A stretch of 12,223 nt of DNA from JBBTIS01 sp038059855 (GTDB taxonomy: Bacteria; Elusimicrobiota; Elusimicrobia; JACQPE01). Shown piece by piece: positions 7,007 to 12,223 of the stretch; position 1 is the first letter of the stretch; each line of letters starts with the position of its first letter. The notes below the pieces were generated by a model that had not been told where the DNA came from, searched no databases, and was given only the letters and a program-made list of their open reading frames with translations. The stretch is from assembly GCA_964357255.1 (NCBI GenBank), contig CAYHKQ010000068.1, forward strand, positions 1 to 12,223. The letters run 5' to 3'. The position numbers and the translations under genes were made by a program.

Positions 7007-8152
7007 ATGTATAAGCACAAAACTGCCCTCCCAGCAAGGGAGGGGGATGAATTTTGCTTCGGGAATTTTTTTGTCAAACCCAATGAGGGGAAAGCCAAGG
7101 AGGCCAAAGGGGCCACGAAGACCAAAAAGGCTGGGAGGAAAATCCTTATTGCGTCTTTGGCGTCTTTGGCCGTCATGGCCTCTTTGGCCTTTTCCGCCGA
7201 GCGGAACAGCTCGAGTTTCATGGACACCCGAAACGGACTTGGCATCGGCGGCGGCCGCAAGACGTCGTCTTCCTTCCAGGAGGATTCCATCATCGGCCCT
7301 GTGGCCGTGACGACAGCCACCTCTTCTTCCTTTCATCATCGCTCCGGCCTTTTGAGCGTCTATTATTATCCTGGAACCATCGCCAATCTCTCGGCCTCGA
7401 CAGGGCCTTATGCCGGCAGTGTGCGGATCGCTTGGTCTGCGCCCGGAGCGGACGGCAATGTTTCGACCCCATCGGCCTATGTCGTCAAGTGGGACACCAA
7501 CCCATTTACCACTCAATCCGCTTTCAACTCAGCCACCACGTACGTCCAGACCTGGGGCCCTCTTGCTCCGGGCGGTTCCGAGTCCCGCACGCTGACCGGG
7601 CTCCCCAGAAATTCAACCGCTTATATCAGGATCGAGGCCCAGGATGCGGACAAGAATCAGGGCTATTTATCGGTGCAGGCCAGTTCAACCACCCCGGCCA
7701 CTGTCGTCTCTGTGACGGTTTCGCCCGGCGCCTATAATTTTGGCTCTATGTTCACCAATACTTCCTCGGTCACGGCCAACTCCATCGTCGTTACTAATGA
7801 CGGCAATGTTTACGAAACCTACAGCATGAAAGCCACGACCGCTACAGCCGGCACGCTATGGAAACTTGGATCCAATGTGAGCACGAACGCTGATGAAGCC
7901 AATCTCCGGGCCGCGTTTCACGGCTCGCGTCCAGCGGCCGGCAATTTTGACGCGAACGATGACCTGGCTTACGCGAACAAGACGTCCAATGCCGCCGAAA
8001 CTTTCACCATCGGCGCTTCAAGCACCGGATACAACGCGAACGTCAATGAAGGCCGCGACCTTTGGATCAATTTGAACATGCCCCTGATGACGAGCACCAC
8101 GGACCAGCAGGATTTCACCCTAACCATCACCGCCGCGGAGGAGCCGCAGTGA
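7007..8152 (+). CDS. Secreted fibronectin type III-like protein
   Basis: This encodes 381 residues from the ATG at 7007, supported by AGGGAAGGGG ending 6 nt upstream. Residues 1-43 are an unusual charged pre-sequence, partly translated from small repeats (KAKEAKGATKTKK). Residues 44-64 form a signal-peptide-like segment (RKILIASLASLAVMASLAFSA), so a shorter start cannot be excluded. The mature part is Ser/Thr/Ala-rich. An FN3-like fold lies at about residues 125-230 (TIANLSASTGPYAGSVRIAWSA..YVVKWDT..SRTLTGLPRNSTAYIRIEAQD). A second beta-rich domain follows (SPGAYNFGSMFTNTSSVTANSIVVTNDGN..), of the kind found in surface or envelope proteins, and runs to the C-terminus. It is probably exported. 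The stop overlaps a possible GTG (GTGA) that opens the next long frame, so coupling is possible. Confidence 0.85.
   Translation: MYKHKTALPAREGDEFCFGNFFVKPNEGKAKEAKGATKTKKAGRKILIASLASLAVMASLAFSAERNSSSFMDTRNGLGIGGGRKTSSSFQEDSIIGPVAVTTATSSSFHHRSGLLSVYYYPGTIANLSASTGPYAGSVRIAWSAPGADGNVSTPSAYVVKWDTNPFTTQSAFNSATTYVQTWGPLAPGGSESRTLTGLPRNSTAYIRIEAQDADKNQGYLSVQASSTTPATVVSVTVSPGAYNFGSMFTNTSSVTANSIVVTNDGNVYETYSMKATTATAGTLWKLGSNVSTNADEANLRAAFHGSRPAAGNFDANDDLAYANKTSNAAETFTIGASSTGYNANVNEGRDLWINLNMPLMTSTTDQQDFTLTITAAEEPQ
7091..7190. repeat. GGCC palindromic repeat (copy 3) inside a coding N-terminus
   Basis: The left arm (AGCCAAGGAGGCCAAAGG..) and right arm (..TCTTTGGCGTCTTTGGCC) are imperfect inverted repeats around the loop AGGAAAATCCTTATTGC (7136-7152). 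The left arm reads as a Lys/Ala-rich stretch, and the right arm reads as the signal-peptide core. The same 17-bp loop recurs at 9007-9023. Confidence 0.75.
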
Positions 8153-8218
8153 CGACATTGGTCAAAACCAGGGAACTGATTTTATTGTTTCGTAAAAAAT
8201 CGGGAGTCTTTTTGGAAC

Positions 8219-8224
8219 GGGAGG
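8219..8224 (+). promoter_or_regulatory. Ribosome binding site GGGAGG
   Basis: A strong GGGAGG lies 8 nt before the ATG at 8233 and decides the most likely translation start of the long frame that runs to the window end. Confidence 0.6.
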
Positions 8225-8232
8225 ACAAAATC

Positions 8233-11200
8233 ATGAGACGAAGAACCGTAACACGGGGAATTCTTCTGCCCTTGTTAATCGGGGGCAGAATGATCGTGGC
8301 GCTGGTGGGCGTCGTCTTTACGCTATGGAACATTTGCGGCCCGCCATTGGGCAAGGCCAAAGAGGCCAAAGAGGCCAAAGAGGCTCAAGGAGAGGCGAAA
8401 GCCGGGGGGGAGCTATTTGAGTTTTTCTCGAAAGCGGTTCAGAAGATAGCTAAGGCGTTTTATTTGGTCTTCAAGGCTATGCTTGGAAGAATTTTTGATA
8501 TAGCCAAGATCGGAGCATATTTCGATATAGCAATCTATTTCCGCCAAGCTACCCGTGGCGATGTTCAAGTATTGAAGAAATTGCCTGTCGGACGAATGGC
8601 TTGCCCAACCTTCGGCAATGTTGGCGGCAATAGAGACAGCGGCCCGGCGCATCTGACTAATAAGGCCAAATTCTTCTTGGGCAGGAAAGAGAGCTGTTTG
8701 GCAATAGACGGTTTTGATCAATTCTCTGGCCTCTTTCCAAATCACGAGATCCTTGAAAGTCTGCGCCATAAATTTATTTTAGCCTCTTTTCAGGTAACTG
8801 CTCAGGTAGCAAGCCCCATTTTTGCCTCTCCCCTTCCCTTCGACTCGCTTCGCTCGCTCAGGGTGGTGAGCGAAGTCGAACCAGAGGGAGGCCGTTCGCA
8901 GAGCTCTCGGCACTTGCGGCGCCTGAGGCGCTGGTCCGAGGCCGCGCTCGGCGCGGGTGAGGGGTCAATTCTCGAGAGACCTAAGCAGTTACCTTTTCAG
9001 TCAATTAGGAAAATCCTTATTGCCTCTTTGGCGTTTTTGGCCTCTTTGGCGTTTTTGGCCTTCCCCCTGTGCGCCGACATTCCCCAATCCTTTCACTATC
9101 AAGGCCGGCTCGCCCTGACTGATGGTAATCCGTTGACTGGCTCGTATGACTTCAAGTTCCGCATCATGGACGCGGCCACAGGCGGCAATGAGCTTTGGTA
9201 TGAGGATCGAGATGGCGTGCAGGTAACCAACGGCGTATTCTCCGTAGAGGTGGGGACTGTCGCCGCCACGCAAATTCCACCGGGCCTATTCCAGGGCGCC
9301 TCCTATTACTTTGAAGTGCAGGTGGCCACGGCAGGCCCGGACGCACTCCAGGCCCTCTCCCCAAGGGAGCGGCTGTTGTCCGCGGCTTACGCCTTCCATT
9401 CCTATGAAACCGAACGCGCCTCAGCTCCCGTGGCCTTTATTATGTACACCAACGGCGCGGAGCGCGCCCGGATTGGTTCCACCGGCAACTTCGGCATAGG
9501 GACATCGGGCCCCTCCTCCCTGCTGGACGTCAACGCAGGCTCTGTTACCATCCGTGGCGCTAACGCGGCATTAACCATCCTTCCCAACAGCGCGATTGCC
9601 CCGCTCTATATCTCCACCTCCAACACAGCCAATATCGTGGGCCTTATTGTTGGCTCCGGCAATAATGTTGGCATCGGGTCGGCGAGTCCGCAAAAGCTTC
9701 TCGCACTTAATGCCACAGAATCAACGATTCAAATGACGAGCGCTTTTGCGGGTTCACAGTACGAACTGACGGCCGGCGCTGGCGTAGGGGCTACAGGCGG
9801 TGATTTTGTCATTGTGAACTCAGATTATGGCGGAACAGCATTTAGAATTAAGGCCGGCGCGTTAAACGATGGCGCGATTGTGATAGATAAAGGCAATGTC
9901 GGCATCAAAACTTTGCCCAGTTCCACCATGACGGTCTCCGGCTCCTTCCAACTTATCGGCATGAGCACCATGGGTCTCTCCGCCGCGGACAATGCTATTT
10001 TCCTTTATGACACGGACACGGATAATATTCAAGTCTCGCTCAATGCCCTGCCCTATACTCAACTCGACACCGACGCGTCGAACGATGTGGCCAACCCCAT
10101 GACCTCCAAGCTCAATTTGAACGTCGCCGCCGACGCCGCTGATCTGGGCACCACCGTAGGCCAAGGAATTCATATTGACACCAACGTGATGGTGACGGCG
10201 GGCAACGTCGGCATCGGCACGTCGGGGCCTGCGGCTAAACTGCATGTGGAAGGATTGTGCGTTACTGGAGACACGTTAATTATGAGAAAGACTGACAAAG
10301 CCTCCCTTTTTTTACCCTCGCCCCGCGAAGCGGGGAGAGGGGCAGGGGCGAGGGGTCCATCCGGCGCCCAGCATTATGAGGAAGTCCCCATAGTTCAGTT
10401 AAAACCAGGAGACGAAGTCCTTTCCTTGAATGAAAAAACTAAAAAGATAGAACCTCACAAGGTCAACGGCTTGCTCTACATGGGCGTCAAGCCCGTGTTT
10501 ACGCTTAAAACCGCTTCAGGAAAGCAAATCCGGACCACAGGAAATCATCCCTACCTGACACGTTCAGGCTGGAAGAAGGTGGTGGATATCAGGGTGGGTC
10601 AAGAAATTGCGGCGCCAAATTTAACGGCGGTAGGCATTGTTTCGCAACTCCACTCGTTCTACGAAGATAATTCTTCCTTGGATAAAGAAGGATACCCGGT
10701 ATTTTCCTACTCTGAAACGATGGGTAGCGGGAGGAAGGTTGATAAGGGGTTCCGCGCGGACCAAAGGATCCGTCAAGGTAGCGTTACTGCGAAGCTTTCT
10801 GATAATGCGCTCTTGCGCCTCACGCGAAAGTTTCTTAAGGTCCCTTTCTCCTCGGGGAGTGAACTCAATGGCATGCACACGAATTATGCCAGGCCCAAAT
10901 CAGCGCAGAGCTTGGATAAAGGAATCCAGCCCTTGCGCCCAGCTTCCCTGACGGCGTTTTTCAAAGATTGGGCAAATTTCGGATGGACGGGCATTTTGGA
11001 TTCTATCTTGTCAATCATCCAACCCGCAGGGTTGGTCTTTGGAGAATGGTATTCCTCGTCTGAGAGCTTGTCCAGAAGCGGCTCATCAATGGCGGAGAGG
11101 ATGTCCAATAGCGCAAAAGTGTCGAATGCAAATACCTTTGGTGTCTTATTCTTATCCAGGTACACCACTGCTTTAGAACCCCTGCTCAGTTTTATCTTAG

Positions 11201-12223
11201 AAAACCGGGTGATTTGGTTCCAATCCTCTAACCTCCGGCCTGTCCAACTTTTAATGGCTAGGCCACGAATAGCCAACTCTTTCTTAGGCATAGATTTTTC
11301 TTATTTTGGTCGGCATTTCATCGGTAGTGTAACAGAGCCGGCCAATGTTGTCAAGGAGAGCGTCCCCTCCAACATAGCGCCGCTTAATCCGTCCTCTCAA
11401 AATGCCATTCTCTGGGACAGGGTCGTCTCCATCGAATACTCCGGCCGCGAGCCAGTCTGGGACATCGAGGTTGAAGAAACCCACAACTTCATCGGCAACA
11501 GAATATTCGCCCATAATACCTATCTATCAGGCTCCGTCGGCATCGGCACCGCAAGTCCTGCCTACGGTCTTGACGTGGCAACCGGAGCCATTGTGCGTTC
11601 CTCCATGACGGTGCTTAATACCCAGGGCACTCCTGCCCTTTACGTGTCCACTTCCAACACAGCTGGTATCGTTGGCCTGACGGTAAATTCCAACAATAAC
11701 GTCGGCATCGGGACAACGGGACCGGGTCAAAAACTTGATGTAGACGGCATTATTCAATCTCGTGGAACCAGCGCTGAATTTCGTTTGGGCGCCAGCTTCG
11801 AGAGAGTTGCGAGCGTGGACGGCGGGGGTGGTTTTGGAGGCGGCTATAATTTTGATTGGAATCAGGCTAATCCGCGGCACGATTCTGATGGGGCGCTCTC
11901 AGGATACGCCTATTCAAATCAGGGTGCTATTATGCTTTACACAAGCGTTTCGCAAACCGCCGGAACTACCGCATCCGAACGGATGAGGATTAAAACTTCA
12001 GGCTCCGTCGGCATTGGCACAAGCGATCCCTTCTATCGCCTCCAAGTCTCCAGCGGGGCCGGAGGCACGGGCGTGATCATGGCTGTGTCCACAGGAACCA
12101 CCAATCTTCTTGAAGTGGCTGGAGCCTCCATCACCATTAACGCCGCAACTCTCTACGTCAAAGGAACCGTGGACACGACCGGAGGCTTCTCTGGATGGGA
12201 CACGAATTCCTCCAATGACGTAG
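8233..12223 (+). CDS. Secreted YQGRL-domain, VGIGT-repeat surface protein interrupted by an intein (3' end outside the window)
   Basis: The frame is open from the ATG at 8233 (GTG at 8149 possible) to the window end, over 1,330 codons. The start is uncertain. A strong ribosome binding site favours 8233, but the recognisable export signal is at 9007-9072 (RKILIASLAFLASLAFLAFPLCA), and 8413-8992 is antisense to a four-helix-bundle gene and a MITE. The mature protein begins DIPQSFHYQGRL, a beta domain to about 9400. Seven repeats follow of the form GNVGIGTSxPxxxLxV (near 9484, 9664, 9895, 10201, 11530, 11698, 12001), as in tail-fibre-like surface proteins that usually end in a self-cleaving chaperone; no such end is visible here. 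An intein occupies 10258-11517. Its removal joins KLHVEGL to TYLSGSVGIGT and restores a normal repeat. It is probably exported and elongated; its ligand is unknown. Confidence 0.85.
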   Translation, partial: MRRRTVTRGILLPLLIGGRMIVALVGVVFTLWNICGPPLGKAKEAKEAKEAQGEAKAGGELFEFFSKAVQKIAKAFYLVFKAMLGRIFDIAKIGAYFDIAIYFRQATRGDVQVLKKLPVGRMACPTFGNVGGNRDSGPAHLTNKAKFFLGRKESCLAIDGFDQFSGLFPNHEILESLRHKFILASFQVTAQVASPIFASPLPFDSLRSLRVVSEVEPEGGRSQSSRHLRRLRRWSEAALGAGEGSILERPKQLPFQSIRKILIASLAFLASLAFLAFPLCADIPQSFHYQGRLALTDGNPLTGSYDFKFRIMDAATGGNELWYEDRDGVQVTNGVFSVEVGTVAATQIPPGLFQGASYYFEVQVATAGPDALQALSPRERLLSAAYAFHSYETERASAPVAFIMYTNGAERARIGSTGNFGIGTSGPSSLLDVNAGSVTIRGANAALTILPNSAIAPLYISTSNTANIVGLIVGSGNNVGIGSASPQKLLALNATESTIQMTSAFAGSQYELTAGAGVGATGGDFVIVNSDYGGTAFRIKAGALNDGAIVIDKGNVGIKTLPSSTMTVSGSFQLIGMSTMGLSAADNAIFLYDTDTDNIQVSLNALPYTQLDTDASNDVANPMTSKLNLNVAADAADLGTTVGQGIHIDTNVMVTAGNVGIGTSGPAAKLHVEGLCVTGDTLIMRKTDKASLFLPSPREAGRGAGARGPSGAQHYEEVPIVQLKPGDEVLSLNEKTKKIEPHKVNGLLYMGVKPVFTLKTASGKQIRTTGNHPYLTRSGWKKVVDIRVGQEIAAPNLTAVGIVSQLHSFYEDNSSLDKEGYPVFSYSETMGSGRKVDKGFRADQRIRQGSVTAKLSDNALLRLTRKFLKVPFSSGSELNGMHTNYARPKSAQSLDKGIQPLRPASLTAFFKDWANFGWTGILDSILSIIQPAGLVFGEWYSSSESLSRSGSSMAERMSNSAKVSNANTFGVLFLSRYTTALEPLLSFILENRVIWFQSSNLRPVQLLMARPRIANSFLGIDFSYFGRHFIGSVTEPANVVKESVPSNIAPLNPSSQNAILWDRVVSIEYSGREPVWDIEVEETHNFIGNRIFAHNTYLSGSVGIGTASPAYGLDVATGAIVRSSMTVLNTQGTPALYVSTSNTAGIVGLTVNSNNNVGIGTTGPGQKLDVDGIIQSRGTSAEFRLGASFERVASVDGGGGFGGGYNFDWNQANPRHDSDGALSGYAYSNQGAIMLYTSVSQTAGTTASERMRIKTSGSVGIGTSDPFYRLQVSSGAGGTGVIMAVSTGTTNLLEVAGASITINAATLYVKGTVDTTGGFSGWDTNSSNDV
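8354..8393 (+). repeat. GGCC repeat, left arm (copy 4, split)
   Basis: Units AGGCCAAAG are repeated and translate in the long frame to KAKEAKEAKEAQGEAK. The matching right arm is about 610 bp downstream at 9021-9062. In the neighbouring gene at 7091-7190 the two arms are adjacent, so this copy appears to have been split by the insertion of the four-helix-bundle gene and MITE. Confidence 0.65.
8413..8769 (-). CDS. Four-helix-bundle protein (23S rRNA intervening-sequence protein family)
   Basis: This encodes 118 residues, full length for the family. It has the typical opening FKDLVIWKEARELI, the hallmark SQMRRAAVSIAANIAEGW at residues 39-55, and FLQYLNIATGSLAEIDCYIEICSDLGYI at residues 65-91. 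The family was first seen in insertions within 23S rRNA genes, but most members, like this one, are orphan genes of unknown function. Only a weak ribosome binding site (AGAGG, far) precedes the start. It lies antisense to the long secreted-protein frame, and each of its codons pairs in register with a sense codon, so it contains no TTA, CTA or TCA codon. Its position between the split arms of a repeat suggests it arrived by insertion. Confidence 0.93.
   Translation of the reverse strand: MAQTFKDLVIWKEARELIKTVYCQTALFPAQEEFGLISQMRRAAVSIAANIAEGWASHSSDRQFLQYLNIATGSLAEIDCYIEICSDLGYIKNSSKHSLEDQIKRLSYLLNRFREKLK
8794..8992. mobile_element. MITE-like element, copy 3, with perfect 8-bp target duplication
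   Basis: The ends are GTAACTGCTCAGGT (8794-8807) and its near-complement ACCTAAGCAGTTAC (8979-8992). They are flanked by CTTTTCAG at 8786-8793 and 8993-9000, a perfect 8-bp direct repeat. The 199-bp interior differs from copies 1 and 2. It carries an inverted CTTCGACTCGCTTCGCTCG palindrome and a GGCCGTTCGCAGAGCTC module that is shared, inverted, with the copy at 4231-4400. The family therefore carries exchangeable interior modules between constant ends. Confidence 0.88.
9021..9062 (+). repeat. GGCC repeat, right arm encoding a signal peptide core
   Basis: Units of GCCTCTTTGGCGTTTTTG read as ASLAFLASLAFLA, the hydrophobic core of the export signal. The preceding loop AGGAAAATCCTTATTGC (9007-9023) is identical to that at 7136-7152. 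Confidence 0.75.
10312..10365. repeat. GC-rich palindromic repeat inserted in the intein N-terminal domain
   Basis: The sequence CCCTCGCCCCGCGAAGCGG and its following GGAGAGGGGCAGGGGCGAGG form a hairpin-rich intergenic-type repeat. Here it is read in frame and adds about 18 Arg/Gly/Pro/Ala-rich residues between intein block A and the next Hint strand. Confidence 0.6.
10621..10878 (-). CDS. RelE/ParE-family toxin, nested antisense in the intein
   Basis: This encodes 85 residues, typical for the family, from a GTG at 10878. The order of features matches RelE/ParE: IEFTPRGERDLKKLSREAQERIIRKL (first strand and two helices, residues 4-30), then a loop, then the C-terminal sheet HRFRVGKYRVSFFIQGRIIFVERVELRNNAYRR (residues 53-85). 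RelE members cleave mRNA at the ribosome and ParE members poison gyrase; the sequence alone does not decide between them. The GTG lies 5 nt after the stop of the partner gene, as in an operon with the antitoxin first. Its stop codon falls exactly where intein block B ends. Its codons pair in register with those of the intein. Confidence 0.88.
   Translation of the reverse strand: MHAIEFTPRGERDLKKLSREAQERIIRKLRSNATLTDPLVRAEPLINLPPATHRFRVGKYRVSFFIQGRIIFVERVELRNNAYRR
10884..11291 (-). CDS. Putative antitoxin of unrecognised family, partner of the RelE/ParE toxin
   Basis: This encodes 135 residues. I do not recognise it as Phd/YefM, RelB, MazE, HigA or another common antitoxin. The N-terminal 65 residues are basic and beta-like (KSWTGRRLEDWNQITRFSKIKLSRGSKAVVYLDKNKTPKVFAFD). 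There is then an acidic helix (LLDILSAIDEPLLDKLSDEEY) followed by TNPAGWMIDKIESKMP, and a basic C-terminal helix (FAQSLKNAVREAGRKG). Its role as antitoxin is inferred from its size and position directly before the toxin. The ribosome binding site is weak. Unlike the toxin, it is not in codon register with the intein frame, yet that frame stays open through it. Confidence 0.65.
   Translation of the reverse strand: MPKKELAIRGLAIKSWTGRRLEDWNQITRFSKIKLSRGSKAVVYLDKNKTPKVFAFDTFALLDILSAIDEPLLDKLSDEEYHSPKTNPAGWMIDKIESKMPVHPKFAQSLKNAVREAGRKGWIPLSKLCADLGLA

Larger units (their letters stand above)
10258..11517 (+). other. Intein (Hint splicing domain) with a toxin-antitoxin pair nested antisense
   Basis: The intein is 420 residues. 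Block A is CVTGDTLI with Cys1. Block B is TGNHPYLT with Thr94 and His97. Block F is VWDIEVEETHNFIG with His409, and block G is RIFAHN with penultimate His419 and terminal Asn420. The +1 residue is Thr. All residues expected for class 1 splicing are present. The flanks join into a regular VGIGT repeat. A repeat-derived insert (LFLPSPREAGRGAGARGP) sits between block A and the LKPGDEVLSL strand. Residues 122-345, where a homing endonuclease would lie, show no LAGLIDADG or HNH motif that I can see and are antisense to two small genes. An alternative is a non-splicing Hint autoprotease, but the block G His-Asn-Thr favours splicing. Confidence 0.88.

Noticed and set aside
8127..8378. Minus-strand 83-residue frame beginning MASLASLALPNGG
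   Set aside because: The start is just the GGCC repeat read on the other strand; the rest has no recognisable features and overlaps the end of the FN3-like gene.
9862..10245. Minus-strand 127-residue frame opposite the VGIGT repeats
   Set aside because: It is His/Gly/Val-rich composition expected from the complement of repeat codons, with no supported start.
11284..11514. Minus-strand 76-residue frame upstream of the putative antitoxin
   Set aside because: It is antisense to the conserved C-terminal Hint blocks; its sequence follows from their codons and shows no family features.
10258..11517. Hint domain as part of a polymorphic toxin or hedgehog-type processing domain
   Set aside because: It is followed by a typical intein end (His-Asn then Thr) and by more of the same host repeats, which fits excision and ligation better than C-terminal toxin release.

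Overview
This looks like a bacterial chromosomal fragment of moderate to fairly high GC. The organism is probably didermic and repeat-rich. The secreted proteins that open with a YQGRL-type domain followed by many VGIGT repeats, and the abundance of small palindromic repeats, recall Elusimicrobiota and similar uncultured lineages; that placement is an inference from style, not from a marker gene.

Left part (1-3430, minus strand): three genes read leftward. They encode a 613-residue coiled-coil protein, a shorter coiled-coil protein with a related C-terminus, and a small coiled-coil/hydrophilic protein. A good TTGACA promoter sits so close to the first start codon that the mRNA may be leaderless. 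Middle (3430-6845, plus strand): an intergenic stretch with 14-bp tandem repeats, then a single-pass membrane protein carrying an in-frame repeat insertion, a HAMP/HisKA/HATPase sensor kinase, and a single-domain CheY-like response regulator. Right part (7007-12223, plus strand): a secreted fibronectin-III-like protein, then a very long open frame encoding a secreted YQGRL/VGIGT-repeat protein that runs off the window.

The standout is inside the long frame. The VGIGT-repeat protein is interrupted by a complete intein (10258-11517, 420 residues, Cys1 to His419-Asn420, +1 Thr). The central region, where inteins usually hold a homing endonuclease, instead carries on the opposite strand a two-gene module: an unrecognised 135-residue protein followed after 5 nt by a RelE/ParE-type toxin. 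The intein frame stays open through both antisense genes. I read this as a toxin-antitoxin module nested antisense in an intein, a possible addiction-based alternative to homing. Further upstream the same open frame also runs antisense across a four-helix-bundle (23S-IVS family) gene.

The window is also built from mobile small repeats. One is a MITE-like family with GTAACTRCTCAGGT terminal inverted repeats; two copies have perfect 8-bp target duplications (ATTTTTAT and CTTTTCAG). These copies supply a stop codon, a start-proximal Shine-Dalgarno-like sequence, or an in-frame peptide to neighbouring genes. Another is a palindromic GGCC-AAAGA array that encodes Lys/Ala/Glu-rich segments on one arm and signal-peptide-like Ser/Leu/Ala segments on the other.
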